The notes under the pieces were generated by a model. The model searched no databases. It was not told the DNA's origin and saw only the letters and a program-made list of their open reading frames with translations. A stretch of 59,410 nt of DNA from an uncultured Collinsella sp. (GTDB lineage Bacteria > Actinomycetota > Coriobacteriia > Coriobacteriales > Coriobacteriaceae): assembly GCA_900541795.1 (NCBI GenBank), contig UQLC01000014.1, positions 1 to 59,410 on the forward strand, given 5' to 3'. Positions 25,958-33,758 of this stretch are shown here, in pieces. Position 1 is the first letter of the stretch, and every line of letters starts with the position of its first letter. The translations under genes and the position numbers were made by a program.

Positions 25958-27028
25958 ATGTCTTTGAAGGTTGGAATCGTCGGCGCGGCTGGATATGCCG
26001 GAGCCGAGCTCATTCGCCTCGTGCTCGGCCATCCCGAGTTTGAACTTGTTGCCATTACGTCCAACGCCGATGCCGGCCAGCCGCTGTCCGCGGTGTATCC
26101 GAGCTTTGCTGGCGCGAGCGATCTGGTTTTCACCACGCATGACGCGCCCGAGCTCAAGAGCTGCGATGCGGTTTTTCTTGCCGTGCCGCACACGGCTGCC
26201 ATGGCACAGGTGCCCGCGCTGCTTGCATCGGGCGTTTCCTGCTTTGATCTTTCGGCCGATTATCGTCTGAGCGACGCGTTCGTCTTTGAGACATGGTATG
26301 CCGCCGAGCACACGAGCCCCGAGCTACTCAAGACACGTGCCTTCGGCCTGCCCGAGCTGTTCTGCCAGGACTTGGAGACCGCTGCTTCCAGCCATGCCGC
26401 TGGCAGGCCCGTGTTGGTCGCCTGCGCCGGCTGCTATCCCACCGCAACGAGCCTCGCTGCCGCTCCTGCCGTGCGTGCGGGCTGGGTGGCCGAGAACGGT
26501 CCCGTGATCGTTGATGCCATCAGCGGTGTGACGGGTGCCGGCAAGTCCTGCAACGCCCGCACCCATTTTTGCAGCGCCGACGAGAATTTGGAGGCCTACG
26601 GCGTGGGCAAGCATCGTCACACGCCCGAAATCGAGCAAATCCTCGGTCTAACCGATCGCGTCGTTTTTACCCCGCACCTGGCACCGCTCAAGCGCGGCCT
26701 GCTCTCCACGGTGACGCTGCCGCTCACGCCGCAGGCCATCGACTCCCTGGCTCTTGAGGATGTCGTCGACTATTACAAGCAGTTCTACGCTGGACGCACC
26801 TTTGTGCGCGTGCTCGACGCCGGCCAGCAGCCCAAGACGGCTTCGGTCGTCGGAACCAACGCCGCCCAGATCGGCCTCGCGCTCAACAAGCGCGCGGGCG
26901 TGCTGGTGGCGACGGGCGCCATTGACAATCTGTGCAAGGGCGCTGCGGGCCAAGCGGTCCAGTGCGCCAATATCGTCTTTGGCTTTGACGAGCGACGAGG
27001 CTTGCCCACAGTGGCGTGCCCGGTGTAG
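25958..27028 (+). CDS. argC: N-acetyl-gamma-glutamyl-phosphate reductase
   Basis: A 356-residue NADPH-dependent enzyme, third step of arginine synthesis. The N-terminal VGIVGAAGYAGAELIRLV is the nucleotide-binding motif. The catalytic Cys lies in VACAGCYPTATSLA near residue 155. GVTGAGKSCNARTHFCS and HRHTPEIEQILG follow as expected. The ATG at 25958 follows ACAAGGAG. It heads the argC-argJ-argB-argD cluster. Confidence 0.96.
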   Translation: MSLKVGIVGAAGYAGAELIRLVLGHPEFELVAITSNADAGQPLSAVYPSFAGASDLVFTTHDAPELKSCDAVFLAVPHTAAMAQVPALLASGVSCFDLSADYRLSDAFVFETWYAAEHTSPELLKTRAFGLPELFCQDLETAASSHAAGRPVLVACAGCYPTATSLAAAPAVRAGWVAENGPVIVDAISGVTGAGKSCNARTHFCSADENLEAYGVGKHRHTPEIEQILGLTDRVVFTPHLAPLKRGLLSTVTLPLTPQAIDSLALEDVVDYYKQFYAGRTFVRVLDAGQQPKTASVVGTNAAQIGLALNKRAGVLVATGAIDNLCKGAAGQAVQCANIVFGFDERRGLPTVACPV

Positions 27029-27056
27029 CACATTCGATTGTTAACGATTTGGTAGT

Positions 27057-27136
27057 CGGGCATCGAGTGGGGCGCCACTCTTAAGCTGGTCTCATGATCA
27101 CGACTGGCATGGCGCACCAACCGATGCCCGTTTTTT
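27057..27136 (+). terminator. Terminator-like structure between argC and argJ
   Basis: CGGGCATCG (27057-27065) pairs perfectly with CGATGCCCG (27122-27130), followed directly by TTTTTT. The enclosed 56 nt contain a second stem, GAGTGG/CCACTC (27065-27080). An alternative pairing GGCA/TGCC near 27107-27129 would compete with the main stem. It could be a terminator or an attenuator in the arg operon. Confidence 0.65.
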
Positions 27137-27162
27137 GTTTGACATAAGGAGTCATAAAGACG

Positions 27163-28431
27163 ATGAATACCGACCTGATTGATATCAAGATTCGCGCCGT
27201 CGAGGGTGGCGTTACGGCAGCTGCCGGCTTTAAGGCCGCAGGCATCCATGCGGGATTCCGGAAGAATCCCGAGCGCTTGGACTATGCGCTCGTCGTGCCC
27301 GATAAGCCCTGTCCCGGTGCCGGCGTGTTTACCATCAATCGCTTTTGCGCGGCGCCCGTGCAGGTGAGCCGTGCCAACCTGGGCGGTGCCGACAAGGGCT
27401 ACGGTATCATCGCCGGTGTTTCGGTCAACTCTGGCAATGCCAACGCCGCCACGGGTGAGACAGGCCTTGCATGCGCGCGCGAGACGTGCAGCATCGCATC
27501 GCAGGTCATCGGCTGCGAGCCCCAACAGATCCTGGTTGCCTCCACGGGTGTGATCGGGCAGATTCTGCCGATCGACACGTTTGAGACCGCCATTCCTGCT
27601 GCCTACGAGGCACTCTCCGCCCACGGTGGCGCCGATGCCGCTCGCGCCATCATGACGACCGACACGCATTCCAAGGAGTACGCCGTGTCCTACGTCAGTG
27701 AGGCTGCGGGTCATGCGAGCAATGTCTATACGGTAGGCGGAATGTGCAAGGGCTCGGGCATGATCATGCCCAACATGGCCACCATGATTGCAGTTATCAC
27801 CACCGATGCCCCCGTCGAGCCTGCGGCACTTCATGCCCTGCTGCTCTCGACCGTCAAGCAGACCTTTAATAAAGTGACGGTCGATTCCGACACCTCGACC
27901 AACGACACCTGCATCATGCTTGCTTCTGGCGCTGCTGCCGCAGATGCCGAGGCCATCGTCGAGGGCACTGACGCCTTTGACGAGCTGGCCTTTGCCGTGC
28001 ACGAGGTGTGCGAGAGCCTGGCGCGCAACATTGCGGCCGATGGCGAGGGTGCGTCAAAGCTCGTGACGGTTAACGTTACCGGCGCCGTGAACGACGAGGA
28101 GGCCGATATCGCCGCTCGCGCCGTTGCCAACTCGCCGCTCGTTAAGACCTGCATCGCCGGCCACGACTGCAACTGGGGCCGCGTCGCCATGGCACTCGGC
28201 AAGTGCGGCGTGAAGTTTAATCAGGAAGACGTTTCCATCGACATGATGGGCATGCCTGTCTGTCGCGACGGTCTGACTGTTCCCTTTGACGAGGACGAGG
28301 CTCTGCGACGTTTCGAGGCACCCGAGATCGTGATCTCGGCCGACCTGGGCGCAGGCGACGCGGCAACGACCGTGTGGACCTGCGACCTCACGCATGAGTA
28401 CATCTCCATCAACGGCGACTACCGTTCCTAG
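27163..28431 (+). CDS. argJ: Bifunctional glutamate N-acetyltransferase / amino-acid acetyltransferase
   Basis: A 422-residue ornithine acetyltransferase that recycles the acetyl group in arginine synthesis and may also make N-acetylglutamate. The self-cleavage site is present in KGSGMIMPNMATM, where the Thr becomes the N-terminal nucleophile of the beta subunit (near residue 207). GVFTINRFCAAPV and GHDCNWGRVAMALG are further family landmarks. The ATG at 27163 follows ATAAGGAG. The 134-nt gap from argC contains a terminator-like structure. No argA-like gene is present in the window. Confidence 0.95.
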   Translation: MNTDLIDIKIRAVEGGVTAAAGFKAAGIHAGFRKNPERLDYALVVPDKPCPGAGVFTINRFCAAPVQVSRANLGGADKGYGIIAGVSVNSGNANAATGETGLACARETCSIASQVIGCEPQQILVASTGVIGQILPIDTFETAIPAAYEALSAHGGADAARAIMTTDTHSKEYAVSYVSEAAGHASNVYTVGGMCKGSGMIMPNMATMIAVITTDAPVEPAALHALLLSTVKQTFNKVTVDSDTSTNDTCIMLASGAAAADAEAIVEGTDAFDELAFAVHEVCESLARNIAADGEGASKLVTVNVTGAVNDEEADIAARAVANSPLVKTCIAGHDCNWGRVAMALGKCGVKFNQEDVSIDMMGMPVCRDGLTVPFDEDEALRRFEAPEIVISADLGAGDAATTVWTCDLTHEYISINGDYRS

Positions 28432-28512
28432 ATTCCGGGCACGCTGCGCATCTTGCCGCGATTGCGGACAGTGGAGCACGGCGCGATAACGATACGAAAG
28501 ACGAGGCAGATT

Positions 28513-29493
28513 ATGAAATTCGCACGCGATTGTCGTTCGAGCGAATCCAACGAAGCAACCGCGCAGCTGCTGTTCGAAGCACTGCCGTGGATTAAAAACC
28601 TGACCGGCAAGACGGTTGTTATCAAATATGGCGGAGCAGCCATGGTTGACGAGCAGCTGCGCCGCGACGTGATGAGCGACATCGTTTTGCTCAAGATCAT
28701 CGGTATGCGCCCCGTCATCGTGCATGGCGGCGGCAAGGCTATCAACGAGGCGCTGAGCCATTACGATATTCCCGTCGAGTTTAAGAACGGCCAGCGCGTG
28801 ACCACGCCGGCGACTATGGATATCGTGCGCGAGGTGCTGGGCGGCAAGGTTAACCAGGAGCTGGTTGCTGCCATCAACCACCACGGCAACCTGGCCGTGG
28901 GCGTGTCGGGCAGTGATGCCGGCACGCTCATCGCCGAGCCGCTCGACCCCGAGCTCGGTCGCGTGGGCAAAGTGACGCACGTCAACACCGACTATATCGA
29001 GCGCTTACTCGATAGCGAGTACATCCCCGTCATCGCTACCGTCGCGGCGGGGGAGGACGGCGGTTTCTTCAACATCAACGCCGATACCGCCGCCGGTGCC
29101 GTTGCCGCGGCGCTCCACGCGCATAAGGCAATCTTTTTGACCGACGTCGATGGCCTGTACAAGGACTTTAGCGACAAGGACTCGCTTATCTCCAACCTAA
29201 CGCTCGACGAGGTCAACGAAATGCTCTACGGCGGCGAGGTCGATAAGGGCATGATTCCCAAGCTGCGTGCGGCTGTCGATGCGCTTACTGGCGGCGTATT
29301 TCGTGCCCACATCATTAACGGTACTACGCCGCATTCGCTGCTCCTGGAGCTGCTGACCGATGCCGGCGTCGGCACCGTGATTCATTCCACCGAGACGGCT
29401 TACGAGTTCGATGCGCATCCGCATCCGCTTTCGACGTTTGCTGCGCGTCTGACCGAGAACCTTGACGAGGTCGAGAAGCTTCAGACGGTCTAG
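28513..29493 (+). CDS. argB: Acetylglutamate kinase
   Basis: A 326-residue amino-acid kinase, second step of arginine synthesis. KTVVIKYGGAAMVDEQLRRD and PVIVHGGGKAIN form the phosphate and acetylglutamate sites, and INADTAAGAVAAALHAHKAI is conserved. I use the ATG at 28513 with GAGG upstream; a start at 28453 would add 20 basic residues without a ribosome site. The extra N-terminal helix (about 25 residues before the kinase core) is of the kind seen in arginine-inhibited hexameric enzymes, so feedback inhibition is likely. Confidence 0.95.
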   Translation: MKFARDCRSSESNEATAQLLFEALPWIKNLTGKTVVIKYGGAAMVDEQLRRDVMSDIVLLKIIGMRPVIVHGGGKAINEALSHYDIPVEFKNGQRVTTPATMDIVREVLGGKVNQELVAAINHHGNLAVGVSGSDAGTLIAEPLDPELGRVGKVTHVNTDYIERLLDSEYIPVIATVAAGEDGGFFNINADTAAGAVAAALHAHKAIFLTDVDGLYKDFSDKDSLISNLTLDEVNEMLYGGEVDKGMIPKLRAAVDALTGGVFRAHIINGTTPHSLLLELLTDAGVGTVIHSTETAYEFDAHPHPLSTFAARLTENLDEVEKLQTV

Positions 29494-29562
29494 CTGACCC
29501 GCAGCCGCCCCATTCCTGCACCCATAGCCCCGCGCCGTCTGGCGCCCAACGAAAGGCATCTC

Positions 29563-30846
29563 ATGTCACTTGCAGCTCAGCAATCGCTTGAATCCCATTA
29601 CGTTATGCATACCTTTGGCCGCTCTCCGGTCGAGTTTGTCAAGGGTCACGGCATGAAGCTCACCGGCGACGATGGCCGTGAGTACCTCGACTTTCTTGCC
29701 GGCATCGGCGTGTGCAGCCTAGGTCATGGCGACCCGGCTGTGCTCTCGGCGCTCGAGGCACAGACCAAAAAGCTCATGCATGTCTCCAACTATTTCTACA
29801 TCGAGCAGCGCGGACAGGTCGCGGCGCTGCTGTCCAAGCTTGCTAACGACGACGTAGATGGTGCGCGCGTGCTTGCCGATGCCATTGTCGCCGGCGATGA
29901 GACCACGGCAGCTGCTCTTGGTGCCCCGGCTGCGGATGAGCAGGTTTGGGAGACCTTCTTTGCCAACTCTGGCGCCGAGGCCAACGAGGGCTCGATGAAG
30001 CTCGCGCGCCTGTACGCCAAGCGTGCCGGTAATGGCGGCAACACCATCGTGTGCATGCGCGGCGGCTTCCACGGCCGTACGCTCGAGACCATTGCCGCTA
30101 CCATGCAGGATTGGCTGCAGGACAGCTTCCGCCCGCTGCCGGGTGGCTTTGTGGCCTGCACGCCCAACGATGTGGACGAGCTGCGTGCGATCTTTAAGCA
30201 GCTGGGGAGCGAGATTTGTGCCGTGATGCTCGAGCCGATCCAGGGTGAGAGTGGCGTGCACCCCATGACCGAGGAGTTTATGGCGGCAGCGCGCGACCTG
30301 GCACACGAAGTGGGCGCCGTGCTTATCGCCGACGAGGTCCAGTGCGGCATCTTCCGCTCCGGCAAGCCGTTTGCATTCCAAACCTATGGCGTGGAGCCCG
30401 ACATCATGAGCCTAGCCAAGGGCATTGCCGATGGCGTGCCCATGGGTGCCGTCGTGGCAAAGAAGGAGATTGCCGACGTGTTTAAGCCGGGCGACCACGG
30501 CTCGACCTTTGGCGGTAGCTGCTTGGCCGTCGCGGCGTGCGCCGCGACGCTCTCCGCGCTTGTGCGCGGCGATTATGCCGACCATGCTGCCAAGGTGGGT
30601 GCCTATATGGAGGCAAAGCTCGCCAAGCTGCCGCACGTGACCGAGGTGCGTGGCCGCGGCTTGATGCTCGGCTGTGATTTGGATGATGCTGCGGGCGATG
30701 CGCATGATATTGTTGCCCGCGCGCTGGCCGCCGGTGCCGTGATCAACGCTACGGGTGCGCATACGCTGCGTTTCCTGCCGCCACTCGTCTGCGAGGAAGC
30801 CGACGTGGACAGTCTGATCGAGATCCTGTCGGGTGTTTTGGGCTAA
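29563..30846 (+). CDS. argD: Acetylornithine aminotransferase
   Basis: A 427-residue class-III PLP aminotransferase, fourth step of arginine synthesis. FLAGIGVCSLGHGDP, FANSGAEANEGSMKLARLY, LIADEVQCGIFRSGK and the PLP-lysine motif SLAKGIADGVPMGAVV (Lys near residue 286) are present, with DHGSTFGGS after it. Compared with typical ArgD it carries about 30 extra Ala/Asp-rich residues at about positions 96-125, before the SGAEAN motif. The ATG at 29563 follows GAAAGG. It is the last arginine gene here; argF, argG and argH are not in the window. Confidence 0.92.
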   Translation: MSLAAQQSLESHYVMHTFGRSPVEFVKGHGMKLTGDDGREYLDFLAGIGVCSLGHGDPAVLSALEAQTKKLMHVSNYFYIEQRGQVAALLSKLANDDVDGARVLADAIVAGDETTAAALGAPAADEQVWETFFANSGAEANEGSMKLARLYAKRAGNGGNTIVCMRGGFHGRTLETIAATMQDWLQDSFRPLPGGFVACTPNDVDELRAIFKQLGSEICAVMLEPIQGESGVHPMTEEFMAAARDLAHEVGAVLIADEVQCGIFRSGKPFAFQTYGVEPDIMSLAKGIADGVPMGAVVAKKEIADVFKPGDHGSTFGGSCLAVAACAATLSALVRGDYADHAAKVGAYMEAKLAKLPHVTEVRGRGLMLGCDLDDAAGDAHDIVARALAAGAVINATGAHTLRFLPPLVCEEADVDSLIEILSGVLG

Positions 30847-30930
30847 CGCGGCGCAATAACTCAATTTGGACCGAGTTCCGGACTGTGGACGTGCCCTATG
30901 CGGCATGATTCAGCGGTCTGGAGCCCGTTT

Positions 30931-30951
30931 TGCCTTAGATTTGCTAAGGCA
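30931..30951. terminator. Small hairpin after argD
   Basis: TGCCTTAG pairs with CTAAGGCA around ATTTG. TTTT precedes it, so on the minus strand it would be a terminator; on the plus strand it has no U-tract. Confidence 0.35.
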
Positions 30952-30962
30952 GGGAGACCTGC

Positions 30963-31179
30963 TGGTCAAAAAACATCAAATATGAGTACTGTTACCGATT
31001 TGGTAGCAGCAATTTTGGACTAATAAGGCCAGATAGCAAGTCGAAATGGCGATGAATACACGATTTTGATCTAACTGTTAGTCCTTATAATGGACATATG
31101 TTGCGTAACTTAAGCAAATACTGTCTTTTTATATGTTGCAAACAAAGTAGCAGTACTCATTTTTGCCATTTTTTGACCA
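30963..31179. mobile_element. 217-bp MITE-like element with terminal inverted repeats
   Basis: The ends are inverted copies. The left end reads TGGTCAAAAAACATCAAATA and continues ATGAGTACTGTTAC. The reverse complement of the right end reads TGGTCAAAAAATGGCAAAAA and continues ATGAGTACTGCTAC. About 28 of the first 34 positions match. The interior is AT-rich, unlike its surroundings, and codes for nothing. No target-site duplication is clear. Confidence 0.6.
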
Positions 31180-31202
31180 CGGCCTTTGTGACAGACGTGC
31201 TG

Positions 31203-31420
31203 GCGGGTTCGAATCCCATGCGCTGGGCATGAAAAAGGAAAGGCCTCCATCGCTGGAGGCCTATCAAATCAGTGGTGGGCGATGAGGGATGTCCGCGTGC
31301 GGCTCCGCCGCCCGCATCCGCTTCGTCGCTTCGCTCCTCGCGTGCTGCGCTGGAAAACGCTTCGCGTTTCCTCAGCTCCGCACCCTTGCGGGTTCGAATC
31401 CCATGAAATGGGCCCAAACA
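31203..31420. pseudogene. tRNA-derived remnants in two tandem modules
   Basis: A T-arm-like block GCGGGTTCGAATCCCATG occurs at about 31203 and again at about 31389. The 3' end of the neighbouring tRNA-Val, TGGTGGGCGATGAGGGAT on the plus strand, is copied at about 31273-31290. Each module also carries a minus-strand hairpin terminator. The spacer 31300-31380 is rich in CGC/CTT motifs. The arrangement looks like partial tandem duplication of a tRNA and its terminator. Confidence 0.5.
31231..31262 (-). terminator. Minus-strand terminator in the tRNA-remnant module
   Basis: AGGCCTCC and GGAGGCCT form a perfect 8-bp stem around ATCGCT. On the minus strand it is followed by TTTCCTTTTT. Confidence 0.75.
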
Positions 31421-31447
31421 AAAACGGTCCCCTTTCGAGGACCGTTT
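31419..31447 (-). terminator. Terminator of tRNA-Val
   Basis: On the minus strand AACGGTCC pairs with GGACCGTT, followed by TTTG. It begins 10 nt after the encoded CCA. Confidence 0.85.
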
Positions 31448-31456
31448 CCAATTCAA

Positions 31457-31532
31457 TGGTGGGCGATGAGGGATTCGAACCCCCAGCCTTGTGCGTGTAA
31501 AGCACCTGCGCTAACCGTTGCGCCAATCGCCC
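31457..31532 (-). tRNA. tRNA-Val (anticodon UAC)
   Basis: The 76 nt on the minus strand include an encoded CCA. The acceptor GGGCGAT pairs with ATCGCCC. The D arm is GCGC/GCGC. The anticodon loop TTTACAC gives UAC. The T arm is GGGGG-TTCGAAT-CCCTC. One mismatch (G27-A43) closes the anticodon stem. Confidence 0.95.
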
Positions 31533-31542
31533 GCAGGGATTG

Positions 31543-31570
31543 AGTATAGCGGAAACCCCGTGCTGTTCAC
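31543..31570 (-). promoter_or_regulatory. Promoter of tRNA-Val
   Basis: On the minus strand a GTGAAC -35 box and a TATACT -10 box are 16 nt apart and lie 10 nt before the tRNA. It is placed just after the asnB stop codon. Confidence 0.65.
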
Positions 31571-31589
31571 CGCTAATTCATAACGAAAC

Positions 31590-33458
31590 TTACGCGGCGA
31601 CTTCGGCGCCCTTGTCCTCGTCGATAAAGAAGCGCTTGTACCAGATGAGGAACGTCAACGTGGTATAGATCTTGCGCTGGTTGAGCGCGCGACCCTCAAA
31701 GTGATCGTCAAGCAGTTTCATGAGCGCATCGGTGTCAAAGAAATCGGCAGCCCACGGTGCGGTGAAGTATTCCTTTACGTAGTCGTAGTACTTTTGCTCG
31801 CGCAGCCAGAACTTGACCGGTACGGGGAAGCCCACCTTCTTGCGCGTTGCCCACTCGTCGGGCAGCGTGCGGTTGGCAGCGTGACGCAGAACGAGCTTGC
31901 AGCCCTCTTCGTTAACACGGTAGTTGGCGGGAATGTGCTCGGCAAACTCCATGACCTTCTTGTCCAGGAACGGGACGCGAAGCTCCAGAGAATGCGCCAT
32001 GCACATCTTGTCTGCCTTGAGCAGGATGTCGCCCGGCAGCCACATGTTCATATCCAGATACTGTTTCTTGGAAAGCTCGCAGCAGTTGGGAACTTGCTTG
32101 TAGTACTCGGCGCACATCTCCGCGGCGTTCTTGCCAGTGTCATAAGCGGGCTTGAGCACCTCGTCGACCTCGGAGGGATCGAACACCTTTGCCTGACCCA
32201 CATACCAGCGCTCGGGAACCTCGGCGCATTTCGTCAGGAAGTTGTGGCCCTTAAAGTAGGGGAGATGCTGAACGAGCGAGCCCAGGGCGCGACGTACGCC
32301 GAGCGGCACGCGCTTCTTAAAGGAGCGCATCTCGGGGGTGTCCTCGTACCACTCGTAGCCGGCAAACAGCTCGTCGGCACCCTCGCCCGAAAGGACGACG
32401 GTGACCTCCTCGGAAGCCATCTGCGCCAGATAGTACAGCGGCACGCTGGACAGGTTCGATTGCGGCTCGTCCATGTGATACTGGATATCGGGCAGTGCAT
32501 CGAAGAACTCGTCGGCGGTAATCATCTTACGCACGTTCTTGATGCCCAGCTTGTCGGAAAGCTCGGCAGCGTAGTTGGTCTCGTTGAAGTTCTTGTAATC
32601 AAAGCCGACAGAATACGTGGTGTCGGGCATGAGACAGGCGGCAATATAGCTGGAGTCCACGCCGCCAGAAAGGAACGAGCCCACCTTAACATCGGCGATT
32701 CGGTGTGCAGCGACGCTTTCGTGCACGACCTTGTCGCACTCGTCCACGTACTCCTCGAAGGTCTTGGAGTTGTCGTCGGTGAAGTCACAGCTCCAGTAAC
32801 GCTTGATGTCCATGGTGTTGGTCGTCAGGTCATACGTAAAGCAATGCGCCGGGGCAAGCTTGAACACGCCCTTAAAGAAGGTCTCCTCCGTGGCGGGGAA
32901 TTGCAGCGTCAAGTAGGGGCGTAGCGCGTCGTGGTTGACAGCCTTCTCAAACTTGGGATGGTCCAGGAAGCTCTTGATCTCGGAGCCAAACAGCAGTGAG
33001 CCATCGGATGCCTGGTAGTAATAAAACGGCTTGATACCAAAGATGTCGCGAGCGCCGAAGAGTTTGTTCTTGTTCTGGTCGTGAATCACGAACGCGTACA
33101 TGCCGCGTAGGCGGTTGACCAGGTCCTCGCCCCACTCCTCGTAACCGTGTACCAGGACCTCGGTATCGGCGTTGCAGTGGAAGGCGTAGCCGGCTGCCTC
33201 CAGCTCGGCGCGAAGCTCCTGGAAGTTGTAGATCTCTCCGTTGAAGACAATCGTGACCTTGCCGTCGTCGCTCGACATGGGCTGAGCTCCAGCTTCGGAA
33301 AGATCGAGAATCGAAAGACGACGGAAGCCAAGGGCAACGTTGTCGACGATATGCTGGCCGCCCATATCGGGACCACGGTGGATGATGCGATTCATCATGG
33401 CCGTGAGAACCAGCTCACTCTGTTCATCTGTACCGGTAAAACCGACAAAACCGCACAT
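31590..33458 (-). CDS. asnB: Asparagine synthase (glutamine-hydrolysing)
   Basis: A 622-residue enzyme making asparagine from aspartate, ATP and glutamine. The initiator Met is followed by the catalytic Cys (MCGFVGFTG) of the class-II glutaminase domain. IIHRGPDMGG and IVFNGEIYNFQELR complete that domain. The synthetase domain has the pyrophosphatase loop SFLSGGVDSSY near residue 262 and VVLSGEGADELFAGY. The ATG at 33458 follows AAAGGA; the frame stays open far upstream, but no start there would leave Cys2 exposed. The leader holds a CTGCCGC/GCGGCAG hairpin (33491-33511). Confidence 0.96.
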   Translation of the reverse strand: MCGFVGFTGTDEQSELVLTAMMNRIIHRGPDMGGQHIVDNVALGFRRLSILDLSEAGAQPMSSDDGKVTIVFNGEIYNFQELRAELEAAGYAFHCNADTEVLVHGYEEWGEDLVNRLRGMYAFVIHDQNKNKLFGARDIFGIKPFYYYQASDGSLLFGSEIKSFLDHPKFEKAVNHDALRPYLTLQFPATEETFFKGVFKLAPAHCFTYDLTTNTMDIKRYWSCDFTDDNSKTFEEYVDECDKVVHESVAAHRIADVKVGSFLSGGVDSSYIAACLMPDTTYSVGFDYKNFNETNYAAELSDKLGIKNVRKMITADEFFDALPDIQYHMDEPQSNLSSVPLYYLAQMASEEVTVVLSGEGADELFAGYEWYEDTPEMRSFKKRVPLGVRRALGSLVQHLPYFKGHNFLTKCAEVPERWYVGQAKVFDPSEVDEVLKPAYDTGKNAAEMCAEYYKQVPNCCELSKKQYLDMNMWLPGDILLKADKMCMAHSLELRVPFLDKKVMEFAEHIPANYRVNEEGCKLVLRHAANRTLPDEWATRKKVGFPVPVKFWLREQKYYDYVKEYFTAPWAADFFDTDALMKLLDDHFEGRALNQRKIYTTLTFLIWYKRFFIDEDKGAEVAA

Positions 33459-33758
33459 GCAAGATCCTTTCTGCTGACGGCTCAGGTGTACTGCCGCAAG
33501 GATCGCGGCAGCTGATGTCAAATAATCTTTACTATCATGCCAATCTTTTGTTTCGTGATAGGGCATAAGCGCCGAGCGAACCGAAAAAACCACGGCGTGA
33601 CTCGTCCGGGCTTCCGGTAGCGGTTCCAAGATTTAGCAATCTGTGCCCGATACAAGATTGGGCGGCATATTACGATGGCTGCTAGTATTGAAAGGGTTTT
33701 GTTGAATCGGTTTGGTCTCGAGGCAATTGAGGCTGGGCTTAGCGAGAGAGGTCTTTGT
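33459..33758. promoter_or_regulatory. Divergent promoter region of asnB and the Mur ligase gene
   Basis: The region holds an asnB leader hairpin (CTGCCGC at 33491-33497 with GCGGCAG at 33505-33511). For the Mur ligase there is a possible promoter: TTGGGC (33658-33663), 19 nt, then an extended -10 TGCTAGTAT (33680-33688). That would put the transcript start after the in-frame ATG at 33675, supporting the later start at 33759. Confidence 0.4.

Noticed and set aside
31157..31543. Short frames in the tRNA region encoding GGSNPSSP- and GFEP-like peptides
   Set aside because: These are translations of tRNA T-arm sequence and its remnants, a well-known source of false genes.
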